Below are positions 24,594-33,109 of a stretch of DNA of 64,000 nt, one piece after another. Numbering within the stretch: the first letter of the stretch is position 1; every line of letters starts with the position of its first letter. This DNA is from a virus. The stretch spans positions 1-64,000 of the IMG/VR virus record IMGVR_UViG_3300008050_000026. The stretch is one strand, 5' to 3'. The notes beneath the pieces are model-generated. The model searched no databases and was not told the DNA's origin. It saw nothing but the letters and a program-made list of their open reading frames with translations. Made by a program: the position numbers and the translations under genes.

Positions 24594-27500
24594 TATAATC
24601 GAAAAATCACCTGCTGGTGTCTACGTAAACAATCCAAAGAATAAAAAGTTGGGTAGGGTAGGTGCCAGATATGGTACGTCAAAGACTGCAGGTGAATATT
24701 ATGGCAAGACTGTTAAGCATTTCAAGGAATATTCAAATGCAATAAATAACATCGCTTCAGAACTCGGAGGTGTTGCAATAGTAGCCCCACCTAAAAAACT
24801 TGAAAGAGTTCAGTATAAAGCCAAACATGAATACGGTGGTGATTTCAAAAAGGTCAAAGACATTTTAAGATCAACAATCGTAATAGGTAGAAGTAAAGCG
24901 TTGGAGCTTTGTGATACGATAAGGAAAAAATACCCATGCGTAAAAGCTTATGTAAATTTTAGTTCAGAAGGGTACCAAGGTGCCAATTTTGTATTTTCAT
25001 TTAAGGGATTTCCAGTTGAACTTCAAGTCAATACTCCAGTCAATATGGTTTTGAAACAAGGCCATGATGATAATCCTGCGTTGAAAAATGCTTATGATAT
25101 GATCAACAGTGCTGGTATACCTACTGGACTTGGTCATAAGTATTACGAAAAGTTAAGACAGGCTGGATTATCTGAAGAAACAAATACTATTGGTACTAAT
25201 TTGATGAACAAGTACTATAACTATAGGGAACTGTTCATGTTGCGTGATGAACTTACAAAGGCTTCAAAACATGGCCATGGTAAAAAAAGAAAACCCATTG
25301 TTGTTTACAATAAGAAGACTGGCAAGACATATACAAGGAACCAGATTGTAGGTGACAAACTTGAAGAACATGAGACTAAGCATCCCATAAACGAGTTCTT
25401 AAGAGGTTTAACAAAATTGTCAGCTGGCAAACAAGCCGAATTCTTCAAATGGGAAAGGGACAATGCAAAATACGTTGAAGTAAATCCAATAAGCGATCTA
25501 CCTCAAGATGTTCAAGATAATATTTGGGCAACAGGTCCTAAGATCAAAGAATGTTTTGGTAATTCTGCAAGGATCGCGATGGGAGGTATAAAGGGAGCTA
25601 AATATGTTGAAGGCTTCGTTTCTTTTGCAGGAGTGATACCTTTGGAACATGCTTGGGTCAAAATTGGAGACAAATATTACGATCCAACAGCTGAAGGTCC
25701 TTTGAAAGGAGGATCAGACATGGGACATTATACAGCATTGATTGAACTCAATGAAGATGAGGTTCTTGATTATATGGTAAAAGAAAGGAAACATGGACCT
25801 TGGGTAGGTTCATATTACTATAATAATAACGTTATGAAGAAAGGACTACTATCTACTTTGTTGAACCCATTTACTAAATTATTCGATAAACCAGAGTATC
25901 CTGAAAACATCTGTAAATCCTCAGATGAGACGACATTCAAGAACTATGCTGACTGTATATTAGTAAATGAAAAAGGTCAGCTTCTTCTACTCCTACGTGC
26001 TGATGGTGATTTTTATCCGAGACACTGGTGTTTGCCTGGGGGTAAAATAGAACAAGGGGAAACACAGGATGAAGGTGCTCTACGTGAATTGCTCGAGGAA
26101 ACAAACATCAAACCAGTAGGTTACAACTTCTTACGAGAATATGATAATGGTGATGGTACAACTTCAAGCTATTATGAAGTCCATTGCAGTGAAAATGATT
26201 TGATGATACTTGATAACAGTGAGCATTACAACTGGTGTTGGGTAGATCAAGTTGAATTAGAAAAGTTACCTTTGATACTAAGTTTACAGGAAAGGCTTGT
26301 AGATTTATTGCCATTGACAACATTCGGTATGTTTCAAGCAAACCCTTTTACAATGACTTCAATAATCGAACAAGAGACCAATAATATTTCACCACAGTTA
26401 CAGGCCAAGCATCAAAAAGAAGATGCTGCATATTACATTATTAAAACTGCCTATGATAATGGCCAACTTGGGGAGGCAGCATTCTTGAAAGCTTCATCGC
26501 AATATACTGAAATCAAAAAAGGACGCCCTGCACAAATTGGTGAGATACGAGAATGGGGAGGAGTTAAGAAACAAAAAACTGCAAATGGATGGGTCCCAGT
26601 TAAATCAGGTAAGAAAGGAGCTAAAGTTGAGGATGAGGGAAAGGATGAGAAAACTGCAAAACCAGAGGATGAAAAAACTCAACATTCTGAAGAGGAACTT
26701 GCTGGACATGCTCAAAACGCTTCTGAAGCTGACCTAAAGAAAACAGTTAGTAATTCCAAGGATGAGAAATTAAGGGTTGCTGCACAAAAGGAGCTTCAAC
26801 GTCGAACCGAACAATCTGATGAGATTACTGGTAAGAACAAAGATGAGGATGCTGATGGTTGGGCTAAGAAAGATGGTGAGGATAAGAAAGGTGCTGGCGG
26901 AGAAGCAAAAACTCCCGAACATGATTATTCTGAAGATGAAGATGGATTTCATGAACAAGTTTCAAGAGCAAGAAAAGCTTATGACAATCCAATGGATGAT
27001 AAGATGAAGGATCATGCAAAGTCTTTCCTTGATGGGGCAAAAGACCATAAGAAGAAAATGGGCTTTGGTTCAGAACCTGAAGACAAATCTGTTGAAAAGG
27101 AGAAATCTGATAATGCAAAAATGAAACAAGTCATGGATTTCCTTGATGGAGAACATGGTGGTGCTTCATTAGAACCAGTAAAAGGCAAGCCAGGGTTGTG
27201 GCGAGACTCAGAAAACGATATTCTTGATAAGAAAGACATAATTGCTCTTCACGAACAGTTTGATAAAGAAGGCTTGTTTGAAGAAGAGGGAATAAGCCCT
27301 GATAGTGGAAAAGATGACGATGGTTATCAAGAATGGTTAGAGAGCAGGAATTGGCGAAAACCACAAGCAGAGATTGATGCAGAGGAAAAAGCAAAGAAAG
27401 AAGAAACAACTGAAAAAGCTGGAGATCAATTATTAGAAGACTTGGGAATTGGTTATTCAACAGATACTTACAGCATATTTTTATCAGATGGGGTAAGTTC

Positions 27501-27771
27501 TAAGACTACACCAACAACTCTTGATAAAATGAAAAAGAATGGTGAAGATTTTGTTGAAGATAAAGAATTCAATCTAAGTCAATTGGAAGGGTTTATTGGT
27601 GGAGAAGACAAAATGAAAGAAGCTGTTAAGAAACGAGCAGCAAAAGAAAAAGTTTCCAATGACGAAATGATGTGGGCAGATAATTACACCGAAACCCAAG
27701 AAAAATTAAAAACCGCAAAAGATGGTCTTAGTAAAATAGAAGCTAAGATGGGTGAAACTAAAAAGAAATAG
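24586..27771 (+). CDS. Polyvalent protein: RelA/SpoT-like, C-H-D peptidase-like and Nudix domains with tag A (1061 aa)
   Basis: I chose the ATG at 24586; an upstream in-frame TTG at 24499 is inside the 45-aa gene. Residues about 60-200 resemble the RelA/SpoT nucleotidyltransferase fold (GDFKKVKDILRSTIVIGRSK, then GYQGANFVF, VELQVNTP). Residues about 300-410 look like a papain/transglutaminase-type domain with Cys323 (KECFGNS), His355 (LEHAWVKIG) and Asp366 (YYDPT). A Nudix hydrolase follows (box about 485-508, GGKIEQGETQDEGALRELLE then ET). The shared helical segment and tag A come next (about 620-675), and then a long charged tail. The domains suggest nucleotide and protein modification; packaging is inferred. 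Confidence 0.7.
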   Translation: MNDIIEKSPAGVYVNNPKNKKLGRVGARYGTSKTAGEYYGKTVKHFKEYSNAINNIASELGGVAIVAPPKKLERVQYKAKHEYGGDFKKVKDILRSTIVIGRSKALELCDTIRKKYPCVKAYVNFSSEGYQGANFVFSFKGFPVELQVNTPVNMVLKQGHDDNPALKNAYDMINSAGIPTGLGHKYYEKLRQAGLSEETNTIGTNLMNKYYNYRELFMLRDELTKASKHGHGKKRKPIVVYNKKTGKTYTRNQIVGDKLEEHETKHPINEFLRGLTKLSAGKQAEFFKWERDNAKYVEVNPISDLPQDVQDNIWATGPKIKECFGNSARIAMGGIKGAKYVEGFVSFAGVIPLEHAWVKIGDKYYDPTAEGPLKGGSDMGHYTALIELNEDEVLDYMVKERKHGPWVGSYYYNNNVMKKGLLSTLLNPFTKLFDKPEYPENICKSSDETTFKNYADCILVNEKGQLLLLLRADGDFYPRHWCLPGGKIEQGETQDEGALRELLEETNIKPVGYNFLREYDNGDGTTSSYYEVHCSENDLMILDNSEHYNWCWVDQVELEKLPLILSLQERLVDLLPLTTFGMFQANPFTMTSIIEQETNNISPQLQAKHQKEDAAYYIIKTAYDNGQLGEAAFLKASSQYTEIKKGRPAQIGEIREWGGVKKQKTANGWVPVKSGKKGAKVEDEGKDEKTAKPEDEKTQHSEEELAGHAQNASEADLKKTVSNSKDEKLRVAAQKELQRRTEQSDEITGKNKDEDADGWAKKDGEDKKGAGGEAKTPEHDYSEDEDGFHEQVSRARKAYDNPMDDKMKDHAKSFLDGAKDHKKKMGFGSEPEDKSVEKEKSDNAKMKQVMDFLDGEHGGASLEPVKGKPGLWRDSENDILDKKDIIALHEQFDKEGLFEEEGISPDSGKDDDGYQEWLESRNWRKPQAEIDAEEKAKKEETTEKAGDQLLEDLGIGYSTDTYSIFLSDGVSSKTTPTTLDKMKKNGEDFVEDKEFNLSQLEGFIGGEDKMKEAVKKRAAKEKVSNDEMMWADNYTETQEKLKTAKDGLSKIEAKMGETKKK

Positions 27772-27773
27772 TT

Positions 27774-27781
27774 TAGATTTG
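27774..27781 (+). promoter_or_regulatory. -7 element TAGATTTG immediately before the protease gene
   Basis: TAGATTTG ends five bases before the ATG at 27787, in a 15-base gap. If used, transcription would start at or next to the start codon. Confidence 0.4.
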
Positions 27782-27786
27782 TAAAG

Positions 27787-29430
27787 ATGAAAGCTGCAAA
27801 AGATAACTTCAAATTCTTTATACCTGCCGATTTTGTAAAAGGCATTGATGATGATGGTCATGAGACTATGATGATCAAGGGAGTAGCTTCTACCAATAGA
27901 AAGGACTCACAAGGTGAAATACTCGATGTGAATGGTTTCGATCTTACTGATTTCTCGGTTATCAATTGGAACCATAAGGGAAAGGATGACGCAGGAGCTA
28001 TAATTGGCGAACCTACCAAAGCTGAGGTAAAAGGGAACAAGTTATTGATTGAAGGCATGCTTTATCCAGAAATGCCAATGGCGAAAGCTGTATTCAATTT
28101 AATGAAGGCATATAAGAACTCCCCTACAGGAAAACAACTTGGACTATCAATTGAAGGAAAGGCATTGTCAAGAGATAATGTAAACCCAAAGAAAATCAAT
28201 AGGGCCAAAGTAACAGGGGTTGCAGTATGTCCACATCCTATAAATGGGGATACAACTGTTGAACTATTGGAAAAAAGCTTTACACATGGAGATTTCGAGT
28301 TTGATGAAGATGAACTTGAAAGTGTAGAAAAAGCAAATGACTTCTGGTCCTTAATAGATAGTGATAGCAAATTCAAAGAATATGTTACTTCTAATAATAA
28401 GGAAGACAGAGCTGGTGGTGAAATTGGCGATATTACTGAGATAGAAAGGAATAGATTACTTAAAGCTTATACGGCAGCAGGTAACGTTCACGTATCTAAG
28501 GAGTCAGTAGAACACGATCCAAAAGGCATTGTAGATGGTAAAAAGAAAAATTTATCAAAATCTGATGTCTACGAAAAGATTTTTGATTATTTTGGTCCCG
28601 TCGAAACAAAAACGGCTCAAGGAATATACTCGTTAGTAGATAAAATTTCAACTATGGAAAAGCAACCTATCTCAGAAGACACTCTCAAAAAAGCAGAAGA
28701 AATCCTTAACCTTTCAACTGAGGAACTTATTAAGAAAGCAGCAGAAGATGGAGGCGATAAGATAAGTGATGATGATGAAGGTGACAAGAAAGATGGCGAA
28801 TATGAGGGAGAGGATGGAGTAGAAAAAGCAGAAGCATTTGCAAAATCAGAATTTGCAAAAGGAACCAAAGAAGCTGACATCGTCAGTACCTTAACTAAGG
28901 GAGGCCTTGGAATTGAAAAGGCACAAGCATGTGTCAAATCATGTGTTGCTGAAGCCAATCGAAAACGAGAAGGTGGAGACGTTACGACTTTGAAAAAATC
29001 ATTTGATGAGCAAACTGACATCATAAAAGGTTTCGGTGTTTCAATGGATCAAAAATTCTCAGCTGTCCTTGATATTATGAAAGGACAATCTGAAAAGATT
29101 AGCTCACTCGAAGAAATAAATAAAGGATTGGCTTCAGAAATTGAAGCATTTGGCAATTCAGGTGCCAAAAGGAAATCCGTTCCATCATTGAAGATGATCG
29201 AAAAATTCGAAAAATCTGTTGATGGTTCAGAAACGTATCAACTATCCAATAAGACTTCACGAGGATTACTTGTATCTCGCATCAATGAGGCTTCAGGCTT
29301 GAATGGTGGAGATCCAGATAAAGTGAATATGGCACTTGCAAGGGTAGCACAAGACATTGAATTGACCCAATCGGTTACTGCACCAGGGCTTCAGTTATTG
29401 AAGTCGCATCAAATCGAGGTTATCAAATAA
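27787..29430 (+). CDS. Prohead protease fused to a scaffold-like domain (547 aa)
   Basis: Residues 1 to about 160 are an HK97-type (S78) prohead serine protease. His63 sits in NWNHKGKDDAGAIIGEP, Ser121 in LGLSIEGKA, and KVTGVAVCPHPINGDT closes the core. These enzymes cleave scaffold and other internal proteins during head maturation. The following 380 residues are acidic and helical, with coiled-coil segments and KAQACVKSC, as expected of a scaffold. Protease and scaffold on one chain, directly before the capsid gene, is a known arrangement. It is also the likely processing enzyme for the tagged proteins encoded upstream. Confidence 0.8.
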   Translation: MKAAKDNFKFFIPADFVKGIDDDGHETMMIKGVASTNRKDSQGEILDVNGFDLTDFSVINWNHKGKDDAGAIIGEPTKAEVKGNKLLIEGMLYPEMPMAKAVFNLMKAYKNSPTGKQLGLSIEGKALSRDNVNPKKINRAKVTGVAVCPHPINGDTTVELLEKSFTHGDFEFDEDELESVEKANDFWSLIDSDSKFKEYVTSNNKEDRAGGEIGDITEIERNRLLKAYTAAGNVHVSKESVEHDPKGIVDGKKKNLSKSDVYEKIFDYFGPVETKTAQGIYSLVDKISTMEKQPISEDTLKKAEEILNLSTEELIKKAAEDGGDKISDDDEGDKKDGEYEGEDGVEKAEAFAKSEFAKGTKEADIVSTLTKGGLGIEKAQACVKSCVAEANRKREGGDVTTLKKSFDEQTDIIKGFGVSMDQKFSAVLDIMKGQSEKISSLEEINKGLASEIEAFGNSGAKRKSVPSLKMIEKFEKSVDGSETYQLSNKTSRGLLVSRINEASGLNGGDPDKVNMALARVAQDIELTQSVTAPGLQLLKSHQIEVIK

Positions 29431-29442
29431 ACAATCGTTAAA
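29430..29442 (+). promoter_or_regulatory. Leader sequence shared with the 107-aa gene
   Basis: AACAATCGTTAAA here is identical to 7376-7388. Shorter forms precede the starts at 8762 (AACAATCGTA), 31034 (ATATCGT) and 44158 (ACATCGTT). It may be a translation-enhancing leader; no -7 element is seen directly upstream of this gene. Confidence 0.3.
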
Positions 29443-29466
29443 GAAACAAGTTAAAGACTAAAAGCT

Positions 29467-30942
29467 ATGGACGCAAAATTAGCAGATTATTTAGATGTCG
29501 AAGGCTTTGGCAGCGAAGGCGGAGTTGAGGAACTCTTGAAAGCGATGCAAGCTGGTGCTATTACAGGTCGTGATACCACAAATCAGGCATTAACCCAGGA
29601 ACCACTCAAAGTGGAAAGCTTGGAAACGACCCTTAAACTTCTTGATTTCAGGATGAAAGATATTCGCCTGATGAACAAGATGCCAAAACTTACAGCCTAC
29701 AACACGGTTGAAGAGTTCTTGCAACTTGAAAGCTATGGAGCTGATCGAGGGGGTTTCTATAACGAAGGAGAACTATCCGATGTTGAGGATAGCACTTACG
29801 TAAGACGTTCTGAACTTATCAAGTACATCCAAGTTACGGGTGAGGTTACCTTGCAAGCTCAGATGGTTCGTTCTTATGTGGATGCGATGAGGAAAGAGGT
29901 TGAAAACAAGACCATGTGGGTTTTGCGAAAAGCCAACTCAGCAATGACCAAAGGAAATGAAGATCATATCGGTCAGGAATGGAACGGACTTTATAAACAA
30001 CACGCAGCAATTGGTGTTGGTGCCGGCTTCCTATATAATACTATAGAGGAGTATTACAATTCCAATGTAGTGATTGACCTTCGTGGAAGATCATTGGTCC
30101 AACAAGATGTTGAAAATGCAGCTGTTATCGTGGATGACAACTACGGAACTCCAACTGATCTATTTGCTGTCCCAGGTGTTATCTCAGCTCTGGCCCAAGA
30201 TTATTACCAAGACCAACGTATCCTACAACAAGGAACGGCAGTTAATGGTGTAATTGGTACTTCGCCAAAAGCTATCTCCACAACTATGGGGGATGTGGCT
30301 TTGAGTTCTGATAAGTTCATGGCGCAACAAGGACAACGTCAAACAAAATTGCTTACGGATGGAGCAACATCGACCAAAGCACCAAATTCGCCAGTAACTG
30401 GTGGAGCACCTGCAGTGGTTGTTGATCCAATTTCCAAATACATTGCGGCAGAAGCTGGAAATGCTTTCTATGCTGTTAGTGGTATCAATCGATTTGGTGA
30501 ATCTGCATTGACCATATTAGATGCTGCGGCAGTTGCGATAGTTGCTGGAGGAGCTGTTGATTGTACATTTGTATCTGGTGGAGGAGCAGTTCCGGCAACA
30601 GGTTACACTATTTATAGAACATTGATAGGTGCACCAAGCACAGGAACCTTCTATCCAATCTTCACTGTTTCGGCAGCTGAAGTTGCTGCAGGATACGATG
30701 GAGGTGGTGTTGGAGTTATTAGAGATCGAGGGCGAGCTCTTCCAAACACTGAAACTGCATTCATGACAGAAATGATAGATGATGTCCTTTCATTGAAACA
30801 ACTTGCACCAATCTCGAAATTGGATCTTGCTGTATTGTCAATGAGTAGACGTTTCATCAACTTCATGTTTGCAACGCCACATTTGTATACTCCACGAAAG
30901 CTTGTGAAGTTCATCAACGTTGCCACTACCCTCACACCATAA
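29467..30942 (+). CDS. Major capsid protein, HK97 fold with an inserted Ig/Fn3-like domain (491 aa)
   Basis: The sequence between protease and connector genes has the HK97 major capsid pattern: an N-terminal arm, LTAYNTVEEFLQLESYGADR, then SELIKYIQVTGEVTLQAQMV, and a C-terminal part ending MFATPHLYTPRKLVKFINVA. Residues about 305-420 interrupt the fold with a small beta domain (NAFYAVSGINRFGESALTI; GYTIYRTLIG) that looks like an immunoglobulin or fibronectin type III module exposed on the capsid. A strong terminator follows. It is probably the most abundant virion protein. Confidence 0.8.
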   Translation: MDAKLADYLDVEGFGSEGGVEELLKAMQAGAITGRDTTNQALTQEPLKVESLETTLKLLDFRMKDIRLMNKMPKLTAYNTVEEFLQLESYGADRGGFYNEGELSDVEDSTYVRRSELIKYIQVTGEVTLQAQMVRSYVDAMRKEVENKTMWVLRKANSAMTKGNEDHIGQEWNGLYKQHAAIGVGAGFLYNTIEEYYNSNVVIDLRGRSLVQQDVENAAVIVDDNYGTPTDLFAVPGVISALAQDYYQDQRILQQGTAVNGVIGTSPKAISTTMGDVALSSDKFMAQQGQRQTKLLTDGATSTKAPNSPVTGGAPAVVVDPISKYIAAEAGNAFYAVSGINRFGESALTILDAAAVAIVAGGAVDCTFVSGGGAVPATGYTIYRTLIGAPSTGTFYPIFTVSAAEVAAGYDGGGVGVIRDRGRALPNTETAFMTEMIDDVLSLKQLAPISKLDLAVLSMSRRFINFMFATPHLYTPRKLVKFINVATTLTP

Positions 30943-30967
30943 GGGGTAACAACATAATTACTTAAGA

Positions 30968-30995
30968 AAGGGATCCTATCATGGGTCCCTTTTTT
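30968..30995 (+). terminator. Rho-independent terminator after the capsid gene
   Basis: AAGGGATCC and GGGTCCCTT form a nine-base stem (one U-G pair) around a TATCAT loop. The 3' arm runs directly into six T residues. It is the clearest terminator in the window and sits 26 bases after the capsid stop. Confidence 0.85.
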
Positions 30996-30999
30996 GTTT

Positions 31000-31007
31000 T
31001 ATATTTG
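31000..31007 (+). promoter_or_regulatory. -7 element TATATTTG after the capsid terminator
   Basis: TATATTTG starts five bases after the terminator T-run and 26 bases before the ATG at 31034, re-initiating transcription for the connector operon. Confidence 0.55.
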
Positions 31008-31033
31008 TTAGGAACTAATCAAAAAAATATCGT

Positions 31034-31531
31034 ATGAAAACTCAAATCAAAACATCAGACATAAAATTAGCAGGATTGGCATTGAATGTTCCATTTCTTG
31101 GAAAGATCGAATTCGATGAAGACTGTATTGCTGTTACTGATGATGCAGAAGGTGCCAAACAGCTCGCTGAGATTGTTGAACATATTTCAGTAATCAAGAC
31201 TGGAAAGGCTAAAAAGGCAACACCTGCAAAGGTTGAAACCAAGAAGGAAGAAAAGGTTGAGGAGAAAGTAGAAGAACCCGCTAATGAAAAAGTGGATGAA
31301 GGTTCACCTGACATAGCACAAACTCCTCCAGATGAAGATGATGGTCCTGACGCTGATGCTACTAATGATGGTCCTACGGTTGATGAAATGGTTGCTCATG
31401 TCAAGACTTTGAAATTCAAGGAATTGAAAGTAATGGCCAATGATAACTATCCAACTGAGGATAAAGTTTGGAAAAAATTGAAAAGCACCAAAAAGCTTTG
31501 TGACTACATCGTAGGAAAGTTACAGGAATAA
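31034..31531 (+). CDS. Acidic protein with Rho-N/SAP-like C-terminus (165 aa)
   Basis: A small N-terminal domain (KTSDIKLAGLALNVPFLGKI) is followed by a very acidic, low-complexity linker (residues about 58-115) and a helical C-terminal domain (VDEMVAHVKTLKFKELKVMA). The last domain resembles small helix-extended-loop-helix folds, but the match is weak. The position after the capsid gene suggests a head or head-completion protein. Confidence 0.55.
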   Translation: MKTQIKTSDIKLAGLALNVPFLGKIEFDEDCIAVTDDAEGAKQLAEIVEHISVIKTGKAKKATPAKVETKKEEKVEEKVEEPANEKVDEGSPDIAQTPPDEDDGPDADATNDGPTVDEMVAHVKTLKFKELKVMANDNYPTEDKVWKKLKSTKKLCDYIVGKLQE

Positions 31532-31535
31532 ATAG

Positions 31536-32327
31536 ATGCCAACTCTTAATTACAGTTTCAAATTCAAAAAAAATACTGGCCTTGTAATTTCTGCCAGTGA
31601 AATGCGTGATGATTATCTATTTGGTGTTGTTATTGAAGACAACGATGGTAGGGAATTGGGCGATGAGGTATTTGAAAAGTATGTAAGAGCAGCATCAGAT
31701 TTTTTCGAAAGATTACTCGACATCAAGTTTGAAAAACAAGTTGTTGATGAGTCGTTCCATTTCAATCATACAGATTGGCAACAATGGGCATATCTGAAAA
31801 CTACGTATCCAGTTGATTGTGCATTTGAACTTACTGGTTTTTTGAATACGATCAAACAGGTTGAATATCCACCTGAGTGGTTACAGACAAGGAGAACCAA
31901 CAACAAAGCAAATGGTAATCATCGTAGAATAACAGTTGTTCCAGCAGGAAATTCAGCCCAAGCAACATTTCAAGTAATATTCTCAGGAATAGTACCTCAG
32001 CTTGGTTATATGAACATGCGAATAATTCCTGATTATTGGAGCGTTGTCTATACAACTGGCTTTGATGAAATTCCTTATGAGTTATTAGACGCTGTAGGTA
32101 AGATGGCATCCTTGGGAATGTTCAATATTGCTGGAGATTTGATCTTGGGAGCAGGTATTGCAAACTTCTCACTTGGTTTAGATGGTTTGAGTCAATCAAT
32201 AGGTACTACATCTTCAGCAACAAATGCAGGTTATGGTGCAAGGATCACTACCTACAAGGACGAATTGAAAAAATTACTACCACAGCTTAAGGATTTCTAT
32301 AAAGGTCTCGTATTTACAGTCGCATAA
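31536..32327 (+). CDS. Head-tail connector-like protein (263 aa)
   Basis: The gene follows the capsid operon in the place of head-completion genes. The sequence starts MPTLNYSFKFKKNTGLVISA. It has a central beta part (HRRITVVPAGNSAQATFQVI) and YWSVVYTTGFDEIPYELLDA VGKMAS, where the pattern YxTGFDxIPxxLxxAxxxMA is typical of phage connector or adaptor proteins. A hydrophobic Gly-rich segment and a C-terminal helix follow. It shares one base with the next start. The role as adaptor on the portal is inferred. Confidence 0.6.
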   Translation: MPTLNYSFKFKKNTGLVISASEMRDDYLFGVVIEDNDGRELGDEVFEKYVRAASDFFERLLDIKFEKQVVDESFHFNHTDWQQWAYLKTTYPVDCAFELTGFLNTIKQVEYPPEWLQTRRTNNKANGNHRRITVVPAGNSAQATFQVIFSGIVPQLGYMNMRIIPDYWSVVYTTGFDEIPYELLDAVGKMASLGMFNIAGDLILGAGIANFSLGLDGLSQSIGTTSSATNAGYGARITTYKDELKKLLPQLKDFYKGLVFTVA

Positions 32328-33109
32328 TGGTTCAAATAGCACAAACACCAGCATTAACAAATTCAGGTGTTGAGTTCCAGAAAAGCAAATTCGACGAACT
32401 CATCTGGAAAAAAGGTTATGAGGCTATAATTGAAAAAGCTATTTATTGTCCATGTAGAGATGAAGGCGGGCATCAACAATCAATATGCAGGAATTGCGGG
32501 GGTTCAGGTTGGTTATTCATAAATCCTATAGAAGACAGATTTGTGATGTATTCTATGAACCTGCAAACGCAATTCAGAGCTTGGAGTAGGGAGGAGATAG
32601 GAACAACTGCAATATCAGCTATGTCCAGGGTTGAGTTCACATTCATGGATAGGTTGACAATCAAGGATGCTCATAATATCTTCAATGAATTTGTATTTCC
32701 ACAATTGGATGCAGAAGGAGATGATTTCTTTGCATTTCTGTCCTATGAGATAGTTGAGATCCAGTATGCTGCAATGTTCGTTGCTACTGAACAAAAGCTT
32801 AGAATACTTGTTGAGGGAACAGATTTTACTATTGCAAATGGAAATGTTCTACTATTCAATAAGGATTTAAGGAACGAGGTAAGCGATAAGGTTTCTGTAA
32901 CTATCAGGTACAAACACAAAGCCCAGTATCATATCATTGATGTAAATCGTGAGTTCATGTCCTCTTGGGTTCAGGATGATGGAAAAGAAAAGCAAATCAG
33001 ATTGCCAATCTCAGCTGTAGGTAGAAGAGCACATTTTCAGATGGATAAAGATAATTGGAAAAACACTAATATACTTGACAATGAGACGAGTCAGTACTTC
33101 CAAGTATGA
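32327..33109 (+). CDS. Neck/head-completion protein with zinc-binding N-terminus (260 aa)
   Basis: Residues about 42-62 carry CPCRDEGGHQQSICRNCGGS G, a CxC...CxxCxGxG cluster like that of DnaJ-type zinc modules. The rest is beta-rich, with QLDAEGDDFFAFLSYEIVEI and TIANGNVLLFNKDLRNEVSD. It overlaps the next gene by four bases. Gene order suggests a head-tail stopper or neck protein. The zinc motif is clear; the role is inferred. Confidence 0.6.
   Translation: MVQIAQTPALTNSGVEFQKSKFDELIWKKGYEAIIEKAIYCPCRDEGGHQQSICRNCGGSGWLFINPIEDRFVMYSMNLQTQFRAWSREEIGTTAISAMSRVEFTFMDRLTIKDAHNIFNEFVFPQLDAEGDDFFAFLSYEIVEIQYAAMFVATEQKLRILVEGTDFTIANGNVLLFNKDLRNEVSDKVSVTIRYKHKAQYHIIDVNREFMSSWVQDDGKEKQIRLPISAVGRRAHFQMDKDNWKNTNILDNETSQYFQV

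Noticed and set aside
13578-27771. ADP-ribosyltransferase domains in the tagged proteins
   Set aside because: Expected in polyvalent proteins, but I could not find an R-S-E or H-Y-E type motif set in any of the bodies.
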